Shown: one piece after another, positions 53,152 through 63,347 of the stretch
Position numbering within the stretch: position 1 is the first letter of the stretch
How the letters are laid out: each line of letters begins with the position of its first letter
Translations under genes and position numbers: made by a program
Notes under the pieces: model-generated
The model's database searches: none
Told to the model about the DNA's origin: nothing
What the model saw: only the letters and a program-made list of their open reading frames with translations
NCBI GenBank assembly: GCA_020161145.1
Contig: JAIUPQ010000003.1
Span: 1 to 64,000 of the forward strand
Direction of reading: 5' to 3'
From: Pseudomonadota bacterium
GTDB lineage: Bacteria; Pseudomonadota; Gammaproteobacteria; Burkholderiales; Burkholderiaceae_C
DNA: 64,000 nt

Positions 53152-54201
53152 TTACAGCAACTGGGACGACGGGGGCGTCTGCGGCGGGCTTTGAGGGTAA
53201 TAGCCTTCGGTGTGGGTCAGCTCCGGCTTGGCGCCCAACGCCTTGGCGGCGTTGACGCAGTCCTCGACGAAGGCCGGCGAGCCGGCCACGAAGAGGCTGT
53301 GCCGCGACAGGTCTTTGAACAGCGTGGGCAGCAGCGCCGGGATGCGGCCTTGCAGCACCTTGTCGTTCTGCGGCGGCTCGCGCGTCACCGTGGGCCGGTA
53401 GCGGAAGTTGCGGTGGCGCGCCGCCCACCACGCCATCAGGCCGGCGTCGTAGAGGTCGGCATGGGTGGCGGCCGACATCATCAGCGTCACCGGCTCCGAG
53501 TAGCTGCGCCGCAGCGCCGCCTCGGCCAGCGACAGGATGGGCGCCAGCCCCGAGCCCGCCGCCAGGCACAGCACCGGCGTCTCCACCGACGGATCGCCGA
53601 TGAAGGTGCCGTAAGGCCCGTTGAGCGACACCCGGGTGCCGGGGTGCAGGCTCTCATGCACCCAGCCGCTGGTGTTGCCCTCGTCCTGGCGCGTGATCTG
53701 CAACACCAGCTCGCCATCCACGCGCGGCGCGTTGGCAATCGAGTAGCTGCGCAGCGGCACGCCGCCGTCGGGGTCGCCCAGCATCAGGTACTGGCCGGGC
53801 CAGTAGCGCATGCCCTCGCGCACCGGGCGCAGCCGCAGCTCCACGATGCGCGGGGTGCGCTGGATGCGGTCCACCACCATATAGGGCTGCTTCTCGCGCG
53901 GCGGAAACAGCTTGGGCCGGGCGTCCTCGGTGCCCCACTCGATGACCAGCTCGTCCGACAGCGGCTTGGCCATGCACATGAGGCCAAAGCCCTGCTTGCG
54001 CTCATCGGGCGACAGCGCCATGTCCAGCACAAAGCCCTGGTCGAACTGCCCGCCGATCACCTTGACCTTGCACTCGCCGCAGGCGCCGGCACGGCAGTTG
54101 TTGGGCAGTGCATAGCCTGCCTTCTCCAGCGACTCCAGCACTGTGGCGCCCTCAGGACAAGGCACCAGATGACCCGAAGGATGCAACCGAATTTGTTTCA
54201 T
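53152..54201 (-). CDS. 2Fe-2S/FAD/NAD(P)H reductase, likely partner of the diiron protein
   Basis: 349 residues from ATG 54201 (MKQIRLHPSGHLVPC). The ferredoxin domain comes first (LPNNCRAGACGECKVKVIGG, then GLMCMAKPLS). An FAD domain with LRSYSIANAPR and an NAD domain with PVLCLAAGSGLAPILSLAE follow. This N-terminal-ferredoxin order is that of toluene/phenol monooxygenase reductases, not of PaaE, which has the cluster at the C-terminus. It is encoded directly after the ferritin-like diiron protein (about 120 bases apart, over an intergenic repeat), so it probably delivers electrons to it. Confidence 0.9.
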   Translation of the reverse strand: MKQIRLHPSGHLVPCPEGATVLESLEKAGYALPNNCRAGACGECKVKVIGGQFDQGFVLDMALSPDERKQGFGLMCMAKPLSDELVIEWGTEDARPKLFPPREKQPYMVVDRIQRTPRIVELRLRPVREGMRYWPGQYLMLGDPDGGVPLRSYSIANAPRVDGELVLQITRQDEGNTSGWVHESLHPGTRVSLNGPYGTFIGDPSVETPVLCLAAGSGLAPILSLAEAALRRSYSEPVTLMMSAATHADLYDAGLMAWWAARHRNFRYRPTVTREPPQNDKVLQGRIPALLPTLFKDLSRHSLFVAGSPAFVEDCVNAAKALGAKPELTHTEGYYPQSPPQTPPSSQLL

Positions 54202-54253
54202 GGCATTCAACGCAAACAAGCAACGCAAAGCACGATCGAAACCCGGTGGCGTG

Positions 54254-54324
54254 CGCGGAACCGGCTCTGCCGGTCCGCTGCGCGAGCCCCCTTGGGGGGC
54301 AGCGACCGGCAGGGAGCGTGGGGG
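54254..54324. repeat. Intergenic repeat after the diiron gene
   Basis: Between the diiron gene stop and the reductase start: an inverted CCGGCTCTGCCGG-type element, a CCCCCTTGGGGGG dyad and the terminal GGGAGCGTGGGGGC against the stop codon. It is the same organisation as the copies after infB and after paaK. Confidence 0.6.
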
Positions 54325-55350
54325 CTAAAACACCGGGATGATGTCCACCATATCCGCGTCGCTCACCTCCTGCCCCGTGATGCCGACCTCGGGAATGGCG
54401 GGGAACGGGATGTCGTACTTGTCCAGCACGCCCTTGAGGTTGAGCATGGCCTGTTTCCAGTTCTCCTTCTTGGCCTCGTATTCGGGCACGAAGAAGCCGG
54501 CACCGCGCGCCACGGCCTCGACCTCGCGCTGGTAGGCGATGAAGTCGCTGGGGATGTCCCAGAAGTCTTCCGGCGGCTCGAACAACACGCCCGACAGGAA
54601 CAGGAAGCCCGCGCGGATCTGCTTGGTGATCAGCGGCTTGTCCGAGACGTCCATCTTGGGGTAGTCGCGCTCCATCAGCGACATGCAGATGGCCATGTGG
54701 CGGCCCTCGTCGCGGCCGATGTTGCGGAACGCCTCCTTGAACACCGGCTCGGTGCACTTGGCGGCCATCTGGTGAAAGATGGTGGCGGCGGCGATCTCGC
54801 CCATCAGGAAGGAGCTGAACAGCACGGCCAGCGAGTACTTGGGCACGGCGTTCTTGTAGCCAGCCCAGTAGCGGCCGCCGTTGTAGTACAGCCAGTGCGC
54901 GTTGCGTTGCGCCTTGCGGCCGATCTCGGTCTTGGGCGTGTAGGTCAGCGGGTCCGGATGCTCCAGCAGCTTGGTGATGGCCAGGCCGCAGATCTGCTCG
55001 TGGTTCTGCTCGTCGCGCGTGACGCTGAAGAAGCAGCGGCGCACGGCGTCTTCCTCGTGGGCCTCGTAGGTCTTGATCAGCGCGGCGGCAAACACCGGCG
55101 GCGCCGAGGCATCGAACACCGAGAGGATGGTCCACCAGTAGGCGATGGCCTCGCGCTCTTCCCACGAGTAGGTGCTGGGGTCGAACGAGTCCCAGTCCAG
55201 TTTCTTGGGATCCCAGTTCTCGCGCTGGGCGGCGTCCCAGATCTCTTCGAGTTTGGCCGTGTGGGCGTGCCAGCTCAGCGGGTAGACGTTGGGCTGCGGG
55301 GTGGCCGGCGGCAGCGGCATGGTTTTGGCCAGACTTTCATGTTTCGCCAT
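54325..55350 (-). CDS. Ferritin-like diiron-carboxylate protein, candidate oxygenase
   Basis: 341 residues from ATG 55350, with AAGAGGAG upstream; a TTG nine codons earlier is less likely. Two Glu-x-x-His motifs, DEQNHE (Glu114/His117) and DEGRHM (Glu215/His218), are preceded at 30-34 residues by Asp80 (VFDASAPP) and Glu185 (MGEIAAAT). That is the four-helix diiron layout of ribonucleotide reductase R2, AurF-like N-oxygenases and ferritin-like oxygenases. It lacks the length and marks of PaaA, BoxB or the large toluene monooxygenase subunit. Placed between livK and a 2Fe-2S/FAD reductase in a unit with PaaK and thiolase, it is probably the oxygenase of the pathway. The exact family is unresolved. 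Confidence 0.78.
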   Translation of the reverse strand: MAKHESLAKTMPLPPATPQPNVYPLSWHAHTAKLEEIWDAAQRENWDPKKLDWDSFDPSTYSWEEREAIAYWWTILSVFDASAPPVFAAALIKTYEAHEEDAVRRCFFSVTRDEQNHEQICGLAITKLLEHPDPLTYTPKTEIGRKAQRNAHWLYYNGGRYWAGYKNAVPKYSLAVLFSSFLMGEIAAATIFHQMAAKCTEPVFKEAFRNIGRDEGRHMAICMSLMERDYPKMDVSDKPLITKQIRAGFLFLSGVLFEPPEDFWDIPSDFIAYQREVEAVARGAGFFVPEYEAKKENWKQAMLNLKGVLDKYDIPFPAIPEVGITGQEVSDADMVDIIPVF

Positions 55351-55385
55351 GGTGCGAATCTCCTCTTGGGTCAACAATCAACGAT

Positions 55386-56540
55386 TCAAGGGACGACGAC
55401 CCAGTCGCCCTTTTTCACTTCCAGCATGCGGAAGGCGGACAGATCCAGCCCCATGTGGTCGGTGGGGCTCATGGTGAAGAGGCCGGTGACGCCCATCTGG
55501 CCTTTGGTGGCCTCCAGTGCGGCGCGCACCTTGGCACCGTCGGTGCCGCCTGCGCGCTTGATGGCGTCCACGGCCAGGGCCAGCGCGTCGTGCGCATAGC
55601 CGCCAAAGGTGGAGGGCTCTTGCTTGTAGCGGTCGCGATAGGCCTTGGCGTAGGCCGTGGCCACGGCTTTTTGCGGATCGCTGGCCGGCAGCGCGTCGGC
55701 GACCAGCAACGCAGGCGACGGCAGGCGCACGCCCTCGGCGGCCGCGCCGGCCAGCTTCAGGTACTCGTCCGAGGCCACACCATGCGACTGGTATTGCGGC
55801 TGCTTGAGGCCCAACTGGGCGATGTTCTTGCTGACCACGGCCGGCCCCTGGCCCAGGCCGAAGACGAAGATGGCCTGCACGCCGGGGACGTTGCGGATCT
55901 TGGTCAGCTGGGCCGTCACGTCGGCGTCCTTGGGGCCGTAGGTTTCGTCGGCCACCAGCTCGATGCCCATCCTGGGCGCCACGACCTGCGTCTCTTTGCG
56001 GCCCGACTGGCCGAAGCCGCTGGTCTCCGACAGCAGCGCCACCTTGGTGATGCCCCGTTTTTTCATGTCGGCAAACACCTTCTCGGCCGCCATGCGGTCG
56101 GTGTGGGGCGTCTTGAAGACCCACTTCTTGACCGGCTCGACCACCACCACCCCGCCGGCCAGCGAGATGAAGGGCACGCCTGCCTTCTCGACCAGTGGCG
56201 CCATGGCCATGGTGGCGCCGGTGGTGGTGCCGCCGATGAGCAGATCGACCTTGTCCGAATCGAGCAGCCGCTTGGCAAAGCCGTTGGCCTTGCCGGCCTC
56301 GCCGCCGTCGTCGTAATGCACCAGCGTGAGCTTGCGGCCCAGCACGCCGCCGGCGGCGTTCAGGCGCTCGATCTCCATTTGCAGCGTCTTGAGCTCGGGC
56401 TCGCCCAGGAAGGCGGCCGGGCCGGTGATGGAGAGCACCGAGCCGATCTTGATGTCGGCCCCTTGGGCCCAGGCCGGGGCCGCGCCGGCCACCAGCGTGG
56501 CCGCTGCGAGTTGAATCAGGGTGCGCTTGCGCAGAATCAT
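55386..56540 (-). CDS. livK: ABC importer substrate-binding protein (LivK/periplasmic family)
   Basis: 384 residues from ATG 56540; the frame to 56627 lacks support. The signal peptide is LIQLAAATLVAGAAPAWAQG. The mature protein has the type I binding fold: IKIGSVLSITGPAAFLGEPE, then LIGGTTTGATMAMAPLVEKA and VALLSETSGFGQSGRKETQV. This subfamily is common for aromatic and other carboxylates as well as amino acids, so the substrate is not given by homology. It should feed the LivHMGF importer encoded just downstream. Confidence 0.9.
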   Translation of the reverse strand: MILRKRTLIQLAAATLVAGAAPAWAQGADIKIGSVLSITGPAAFLGEPELKTLQMEIERLNAAGGVLGRKLTLVHYDDGGEAGKANGFAKRLLDSDKVDLLIGGTTTGATMAMAPLVEKAGVPFISLAGGVVVVEPVKKWVFKTPHTDRMAAEKVFADMKKRGITKVALLSETSGFGQSGRKETQVVAPRMGIELVADETYGPKDADVTAQLTKIRNVPGVQAIFVFGLGQGPAVVSKNIAQLGLKQPQYQSHGVASDEYLKLAGAAAEGVRLPSPALLVADALPASDPQKAVATAYAKAYRDRYKQEPSTFGGYAHDALALAVDAIKRAGGTDGAKVRAALEATKGQMGVTGLFTMSPTDHMGLDLSAFRMLEVKKGDWVVVP

Positions 56541-56568
56541 GCTCGGGTCTCCTTCATGGCAAAAGTCG

Positions 56569-57774
<1,206 letters not shown>

Positions 57775-57833
57775 ATAAAAAGTCCGATAGAGGCCAGGCT
57801 CCCCGCATCACTCAGCCAAACCAGGCGGCACCC

Positions 57834-57904
57834 ACGGATCCGGCTTGGCCGGTCCGTCGGGTGCGCCCCCTCGAGGGGGCCGGCGCAGCCGGTAGGGGGT
57901 GGTC
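57834..57904. repeat. Intergenic repeat after paaK
   Basis: GGATCCGGCTTGGCCGG followed by a CCCCCTCGAGGGGG dyad, then GCGCAGCCGGTAGGGGG adjoining the paaK stop. It matches the copy after infB closely at the GGATCCGGCTTGGCCGG part. Confidence 0.65.
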
Positions 57905-59221
57905 TCATTTTGGTCGTTTATCGAAGACCCGCCTGGCCTTGCCAGTGGTGGTGCGCTCGATGCTGCCGGCGGCCATCACGCGCACGCGGGTGGAGATGCC
58001 CACATAGGTCTTGATGGCGCGCTCCAGGCTGCGCCCCACCCCTTCGCTCTCCAGTGCCGACAGCCGCGTGGGCAGGTCGATGCGGGTCTCGACCAGCACG
58101 TCCAGCTGGTCCAGATGCCCCTCGCGCGTCAGCACCAGCTGGTAATGCGGCGCCAGCTCGGCCGCCTTGAGGATCAGCTCCTCGATCTGGGTGGGGAAGA
58201 CGTTGACGCCGCGGATGATCATCATGTCGTCCGAGCGGCCGGTGATCTTGTCCATGCGCCGCATGCTGCGCGAGGTGGGGGGCAGCAGCCGCGTCAGGTC
58301 GCGCGTGCGGTAGCGGATGACGGGCATGGCCTCTTTGGTCAGCGAGGTGAAGACCAGCTCGCCCTCTTCGCCATCGGGCAGCACGGCGCCCGTCTCGGGG
58401 TCGATGATCTCGGGGTAGAAATGGTCTTCCCAGATCACCGGGCCGTCTTTGCTTTCCACACACTCGCTGGCCACGCCCGGGCCCATGACCTCCGAGAGGC
58501 CATAGATGTCCACCGCGTCCAGGCCGGCGCGCCGCTCGATCTCGACGCGCATGGCCGGCGTCCAGGGTTCGGCGCCGAAGATGCCGATCTCGAGCGAGGT
58601 CTGCGCCGCGTCCAGGCCCTGGCGCTCCAGCTCCTCGATGATGTTGAGCATGTAGGACGGCGTCACCATGATGATGCGCGGCTTGAAGTCGGTGATGAGC
58701 TGCACCTGCTTTTCGGTCTGGCCGCCCGACATGGGCACCACCGTGCAGCCCAGCCGCTCGGCGCCGTAGTGCGCGCCCAGGCCGCCGGTGAACAGGCCGT
58801 AGCCGTAGGCGATGTGGCAGATGTCGCCCGCCCGCCCCCCGGCAGCGCGGATGGAGCGCGCCACCACGGTGGCCCAGGTCTCGATGTCGCCCCGGGTGTA
58901 GCCCACCACCGTGGGCTTGCCCGTGGTGCCCGACGAGGCGTGAATGCGCACCACCTGCTCGCGCGGCACGGCAAACAGGCCAAACGGGTAGTTGGCGCGC
59001 AAGTCCTGCTTGCCGGTGAAGGGAAACCTGGCCAGGTCTTCCAGCCGCCGGCAGTCGCTGGGGTGGACGCCGGCCGCATCGAACGCCTGCCGGTAATGCG
59101 GCACATGGTCGTAAGCCCGCTGGAGCGTGGCTTGCAGGCGCGCCAGTTGCAGCGCGGCGATCTCATCGCGGCTGGCGGTCTCGATGGGATCGAGTTCGTC
59201 TGGGCGCGGCACCTTGGCCAT
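57905..59221 (-). CDS. paaK: Phenylacetate-CoA ligase
   Basis: 438 residues from ATG 59221 with GGAG eight bases upstream; ATG 59254 is less supported. AMP-forming ligase motifs typical of PaaK are RIHASSGTTGKPTVVGYT (P-loop-like), MVTPSYMLNIIEELERQG, VDIYGLSEVMGPGVASEC, YRTRDLTRLLPP and SDDMMIIRGVNVFPTQIEEL. The C-terminal KARRVFD region is the usual end. It activates phenylacetate or a close analogue to its CoA thioester. It heads the unit with thiolase, diiron oxygenase, reductase and importer. Confidence 0.92.
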   Translation of the reverse strand: MAKVPRPDELDPIETASRDEIAALQLARLQATLQRAYDHVPHYRQAFDAAGVHPSDCRRLEDLARFPFTGKQDLRANYPFGLFAVPREQVVRIHASSGTTGKPTVVGYTRGDIETWATVVARSIRAAGGRAGDICHIAYGYGLFTGGLGAHYGAERLGCTVVPMSGGQTEKQVQLITDFKPRIIMVTPSYMLNIIEELERQGLDAAQTSLEIGIFGAEPWTPAMRVEIERRAGLDAVDIYGLSEVMGPGVASECVESKDGPVIWEDHFYPEIIDPETGAVLPDGEEGELVFTSLTKEAMPVIRYRTRDLTRLLPPTSRSMRRMDKITGRSDDMMIIRGVNVFPTQIEELILKAAELAPHYQLVLTREGHLDQLDVLVETRIDLPTRLSALESEGVGRSLERAIKTYVGISTRVRVMAAGSIERTTTGKARRVFDKRPK

Positions 59222-59278
59222 GACGGCATCTCCAAAGAGTCGATGGGCGGTCATCGTAAGAGGCCTGCCCCGCGCTGG

Positions 59279-59947
59279 CTAGGTGGGAAGTTCTGAGAGC
59301 GGGCGGGGGAAAACCCCAGGGCGTGCAGGGCCGTTGGCCGCCTTGGCCACGCCCACCCGAAACGTCTGGTACAGCCGCCCCTGGCCCAGCGAGCCGCCCC
59401 AGTGGTGGGTGGCCGAGTGCAGCAGGCCCGAGGGATAGGCCACCAGGCGGTTGGTGCGGTAGCCCACGCGGTCGATCTCCACCCAGCGCTCGCGGCGGCG
59501 GTAGTCGCGCACCAGCAGCGCCCGCAGCTCGGCCACTGTGCGGCCCAGGCGGCGGGCGTCGGCCGCCGTGGGCTGGGTGGTGAGGCCGGTGGCACGGTGC
59601 ATCCACAGCGAGGTGCCGCAGTTCACCGGCAGATCGGGCGTGAGGTAGACGACGGCTGTCACGTCGGTGAGCGGAAAGTCGCTGTGCACGCCGGGGATCT
59701 CGCGCGCGCGGCCCTGCGCCAGGCCCTGGTAGAAGACGCCGTTCTCGTCGGCCGGATCCTGATCCCAGCGGGTGATGGCCAGGCCCAGCGCCTGCTCCAG
59801 GCGCTCGCGCACGCCGTGCGGGTGGTAGACGGTGGTGGAGCGCAGGCCGGTGACGTGGGGCAGGCCGTGGTAGGTGGCGGCCTGGGCCGCACGCCAGGCC
59901 GACTGGCCACGGTAAAAGCCATCGCGGGCAATCAGAAAGGGGCGCAT
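59279..59947 (-). CDS. DUF6445-like / 2OG-oxygenase-fold protein
   Basis: 222 residues. There is a possible metal triad: His and Asp in PGVHSDFPLTD, a later His in LLHSATHHWGG, and the Arg in LYQTFRVGV. These sit in the order expected for Fe(II)/2OG dioxygenases. The N-terminus (FLIARDGFYRGQSAWRAA) and VVYLTPDLPVNCGTSLWMHR match proteins I know as DUF6445; that assignment is from memory. Its start lies 16 bases inside the upstream GNAT-like gene, so the two are translationally coupled and likely act in sequence. Confidence 0.6.
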   Translation of the reverse strand: MRPFLIARDGFYRGQSAWRAAQAATYHGLPHVTGLRSTTVYHPHGVRERLEQALGLAITRWDQDPADENGVFYQGLAQGRAREIPGVHSDFPLTDVTAVVYLTPDLPVNCGTSLWMHRATGLTTQPTAADARRLGRTVAELRALLVRDYRRRERWVEIDRVGYRTNRLVAYPSGLLHSATHHWGGSLGQGRLYQTFRVGVAKAANGPARPGVFPRPLSELPT

Positions 59948-61542
59948 GTGAGAAACCTCGTGAGCAGGCGCTGGTAGGCCATCAGATCGCGTGGCTTGGC
60001 GCGCACCATCTGCGCCAGCAGGTGGCGGCGCGGCGCATCGGCCACCGGCAGCGCGGCGGCCAGCAGCGCGACGTCGGTGAGCACACGGGCCTCGTCGGCG
60101 TTGACCCGGCCCTTGTAGCCGAAGCGGGCCAGCGCATCGGCCTCGGCCGCCGCACGGCAGCCGCCGTGCGCGCGCTGCACCCAGGGCGTGACGCGGGTGG
60201 TCAGGTCATAGAGATGGGGCGGACGCGGGCCGCCGAAGTTCAGTGCCACGTCGCTGCCGGTGAGCTTGATGAGGGTGGCGCGGCTGCTGCGCCGGCCCGG
60301 CCGGGCCGTGTTGAGCTGGTGCTCGCGCGCCGCCAGCGCGGCCAGCCTGGCATCCAGCGAGCGAAAACCGTAGCGGTGATAAAACCAGTAGGCGCCGCTG
60401 GCGATGCCGTCGGGGTTGTCCAGGCCGAACTGGTGGGCGTCCACCTCGAACCAGCGCACGCCGAACGCCTGGCGGTAGGTGCGCAGCAACTGGCACATCA
60501 GGTAGCCCGATTCGCCGCCCCGGTAGGGCTCGAACACATTCATGCCAAAGGCTGCGCGCTCGCCCAGCACCCAGGCGCCGCCGTACGCCACGGGCAAGCC
60601 GTTCTTGAACAAGGTGAAGCCCACGTAGCTCTCCAGCGGCAACTGGCGGGCGGGCACCATGCCGAAGAGGGCCACGGCAAGGCCCCGCTCCAGGTCGTAC
60701 ACCTGGAGTGCACGCGGGTCGGCATGGGTGGCGGGGTCGGTCTCGCGGGCGGTCAACATCATGGTCAGCTTGACCACGTCCAGCACCTGGGTGCGGGCGG
60801 CGGCGTCCAGCGGACGCGGCGCCGGCAGCGGCGTGTCCATCAGCGCGCGGGCGTCGAAGCGGCGCAGCAGCTCGCGCTGGGCAAAGAGCGGGCGCGCCAG
60901 CGGCAGCCGGTTGCCGGCCTTGGACAGGCTGCGGCGGGTGGGCGTGACGCACACGTAAAGGCCCAGCGCCTCAAACAGCGTGTCCTTGACGTAGGGCTGG
61001 CCGTCCAGCCGCGCCAGCTCGTCGATCAGGAACGGCAGGCGCCGCGCGGCGGGCACGCGCAGCACGTCCAGCAGCGCGTCGTTGGCCAGGCTGGCGGTGG
61101 TCTCGTTGCGCTCCAGGGCCGGCAGCGTCAGGCGCAGCACGGCGTTCAGGTCCAGCTGCGGGGCCTCCCAGCCGGACGGGGTCACGCGCAGGTCGGGTCG
61201 CGCCAGCAGCCAGCGCAGGCAGTCGTGCGAGAAGCGCGTGGTGGTGGATGCCCAGGGCAGGCCGTGACCATCCAGCGCCGCCAATCGGGCGCTGGGCAGC
61301 TTGCGCACAAAGGCCGCCAGCCGGTTCAGCTCGCGCACCACGGCGCGGTGCATGGCGGCGTCGCTGGGGTGGGCCAGCAAGAACAGCAGCAGCTCGTGCC
61401 AACGCAGCAGCGCCGGCCCGGCCCGCAGCGGCTGCGCCGTGCCGTGCGCCAGCGCGGCGGCCTTGGCCACGTGCGCCGCATCATCGAACCGGTGGCAGAC
61501 CGGCTCCAGTGCGGCCACGGCCACATCGAACGAGGTTGGCAT
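59932..61542 (-). CDS. Large protein with central GNAT-like domain
   Basis: 536 residues from ATG 61542 (MPTSFDVAVAALEPVCHRFD). The N-terminal ~270 residues are alpha-helical, without a family I know. The middle (about 300-400) looks like an acetyltransferase: YVGFTLFKNGLPVAYGGAWV, then NVFEPYRGGESGYLMCQLLR and GIASGAYWFYHRYGFRSLD are the usual core strands, acyl-CoA loop and C-terminal strand. A C-terminal helical tail ends PRDLMAYQRLLTRFL. Coupled with the downstream dioxygenase-like gene, it may be part of a small modification or biosynthetic pathway. Confidence 0.6.
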   Translation of the reverse strand: MPTSFDVAVAALEPVCHRFDDAAHVAKAAALAHGTAQPLRAGPALLRWHELLLFLLAHPSDAAMHRAVVRELNRLAAFVRKLPSARLAALDGHGLPWASTTTRFSHDCLRWLLARPDLRVTPSGWEAPQLDLNAVLRLTLPALERNETTASLANDALLDVLRVPAARRLPFLIDELARLDGQPYVKDTLFEALGLYVCVTPTRRSLSKAGNRLPLARPLFAQRELLRRFDARALMDTPLPAPRPLDAAARTQVLDVVKLTMMLTARETDPATHADPRALQVYDLERGLAVALFGMVPARQLPLESYVGFTLFKNGLPVAYGGAWVLGERAAFGMNVFEPYRGGESGYLMCQLLRTYRQAFGVRWFEVDAHQFGLDNPDGIASGAYWFYHRYGFRSLDARLAALAAREHQLNTARPGRRSSRATLIKLTGSDVALNFGGPRPPHLYDLTTRVTPWVQRAHGGCRAAAEADALARFGYKGRVNADEARVLTDVALLAAALPVADAPRRHLLAQMVRAKPRDLMAYQRLLTRFLTCAPF

Positions 61543-61629
61543 CGAAAACCCTCCTGGCTGCAGGCCATCCTCGCGCTGCGCACGGTGGGGCCGCAACCGG
61601 TGTTTTCCGAAAGCAGCCTGGGGTTTGTC

Positions 61630-62250
61630 CTAGTCCAACAGGCCTTGCCGCATCGCGTACTGCACGATTTCAGCGTTGCTGCCCACGCCCAGCTTGTCCA
61701 GCACCCGGCTGCGGTGTGAGCCTATGGTCTTGACCGACAGGCACAGCTGGCTGCCGATGTCGGTCAGCGACTGGCCATGGGCGATCTTGAGCATGATTTC
61801 GTACTCGCGCGGCGTCAGCTGCTCGTGGGCGTGGCCACTGGCGGCCTGCGCCCCCGGTGCGCCAAAGCCGGGCGTGACCCAGATGCCGCCGCAGGCCACG
61901 TGGCGGATGGCGCGCAGCAGCTCGTCGGGGCTGACGTCTTTGGACAGGTAGGCGTTGGCCCGCCCGCGCAGCGCCAGCCGCGCGTACTGCGGCTCCACGT
62001 ACATCGACAGCATGATGACGGGCAGCCGGGGCCACTCGGCGCGGATGGCGCCCAGGGTTTCGAGCCCATTGCGGCCGGCCATGTTGATGTCCAGCAGCAC
62101 CACGTGCACAGCCACGGTGCGGATCAGCGCCAGCGCGCTGGCGCCGTCGGCCGCCTCGGCCACGACGCGCACGTCGGTCTCGTCGGCCATCAGCCGGGCC
62201 ATGCCGGCGCGAAAAATGGTGTGGTCATCGACCACCAGCAAGTCGATCAT
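61630..62250 (-). CDS. NarL/LuxR-family response regulator
   Basis: 206 residues from ATG 62250. The receiver domain begins IDLLVVDDHTIFRAGMARLM with the phosphorylated Asp in VVLLDINMAG and a Lys in YLSKDVSPDELL. The C-terminal LuxR HTH is HEQLTPREYEIMLKIAHGQS, then VKTIGSHRSRVLDKLG. The start overlaps the histidine kinase stop (ATGA). Its target is unknown; the coupling identifies the kinase below as its partner. Confidence 0.95.
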   Translation of the reverse strand: MIDLLVVDDHTIFRAGMARLMADETDVRVVAEAADGASALALIRTVAVHVVLLDINMAGRNGLETLGAIRAEWPRLPVIMLSMYVEPQYARLALRGRANAYLSKDVSPDELLRAIRHVACGGIWVTPGFGAPGAQAASGHAHEQLTPREYEIMLKIAHGQSLTDIGSQLCLSVKTIGSHRSRVLDKLGVGSNAEIVQYAMRQGLLD

Positions 62251-63314
62251 GGCGCCGCCCCCGGCATGGGCACGGTCAGCACCACCTCGGTGCCGCCGCC
62301 CGGGGCCTCGCCCACGTGCAGCCGCCCGCCGATCTCGCGCGCGCGCTCGGCCATGCCAAAGAGGCCCAACGCGCCCTTGCGGTGCGCGGTGGCGTGCAGG
62401 CCCACGCCGTCGTCGGCCAGGCGCAGCGTGAAGGTGCTGGCGGTCTGCGCAATGCCCAGCGTCACCCGCTGCGCGCGGGCGTGGCGGGCCACGTTGGTCA
62501 GCGCCTCCTGCACGATGCGAAACACCTGGGTCGCGGCCTCGGCCGCCAGCGCGTCCGAAGGGCCGCTGCACTGCACCTCGGTGGCCACGTCGTGGCGTGC
62601 GCCAAAGCGCTCCAGCGCCTGGCGCAGCGCCGACTCCAGCCCCAGCAGGTCCAGCGTCACCGGCCGCAGCTCGTTGGAGATGGCGCGCACGGCGGCGATG
62701 CTGTCCTGCATCAGCGCGATCAAGTCGTTGGCGATGGCATGCACCTCGCCCTGGTCGGGCTGGGTGGTGCGCCGGGCGATGCGCGCCAGGTCGAACTTGG
62801 CCGAGCTGAGCATGCCGCCCAGCACGTCGTGCAGTTCGCGCGCCAGGTGGGCGCGCTCGGTCTCGCGCGCGGCGTTCACGTGCTGGGCCAGCTCGCGCAG
62901 CTGCTCGCGGTGGCGCTTGAGCTCCAGCGCCCGCTGCACGCTGTCGGTCACGTCCAGCGCCACGCCGGCCAGCGCCGGACGGCCCCGGCAGATCACGCGC
63001 GACGCATGCAGATCCAGGTGCACGATCTGGCCGTCGCTGCGCACGCCCTTGGTGTAGTAGTGGATGGACTGCACCGCCCCGCCCACGCGCAGCCGGTAGT
63101 TGCGCATCACCTCGTCCACCGAGTCCGGCGTCACGCAGTCCACCATGCGTCGGCCGATGAAGTCGTCGCGGGCATAGCCGAACATGGCGGCAAAGGTGTC
63201 GTTGGCATACATGAAGCGCTCGTCCAGCACCACGTAGACACCGGCCAGCGACTGCTCGACGATGCCCCGAAACGGCACGTCGTCAAAGCTCAATTCCGTG
63301 GATAGCTGGGGCAT
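62247..63314 (-). CDS. PAS-domain sensor histidine kinase, NarX/DegS type
   Basis: 355 residues from ATG 63314. A single PAS domain (about 10-130; VEQSLAGVYVVLDERFMYAN) leads to a HisKA_3 domain with phospho-accepting His in ERAHLARELHDVLGGMLSSA. A HATPase_c domain then has EALTNVARHARAQRV and DDGVGLHATAHRKGALGLFG. There are no transmembrane helices, so it senses a cytoplasmic signal, possibly redox or a small aromatic bound by PAS. It is encoded back to back with the moxR gene, only 33 bases apart. Confidence 0.93.
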   Translation of the reverse strand: MPQLSTELSFDDVPFRGIVEQSLAGVYVVLDERFMYANDTFAAMFGYARDDFIGRRMVDCVTPDSVDEVMRNYRLRVGGAVQSIHYYTKGVRSDGQIVHLDLHASRVICRGRPALAGVALDVTDSVQRALELKRHREQLRELAQHVNAARETERAHLARELHDVLGGMLSSAKFDLARIARRTTQPDQGEVHAIANDLIALMQDSIAAVRAISNELRPVTLDLLGLESALRQALERFGARHDVATEVQCSGPSDALAAEAATQVFRIVQEALTNVARHARAQRVTLGIAQTASTFTLRLADDGVGLHATAHRKGALGLFGMAERAREIGGRLHVGEAPGGGTEVVLTVPMPGAAP

Positions 63315-63347
63315 CGGCCCACTGTAGCCTGCGCTAAGGTAGCGGCC

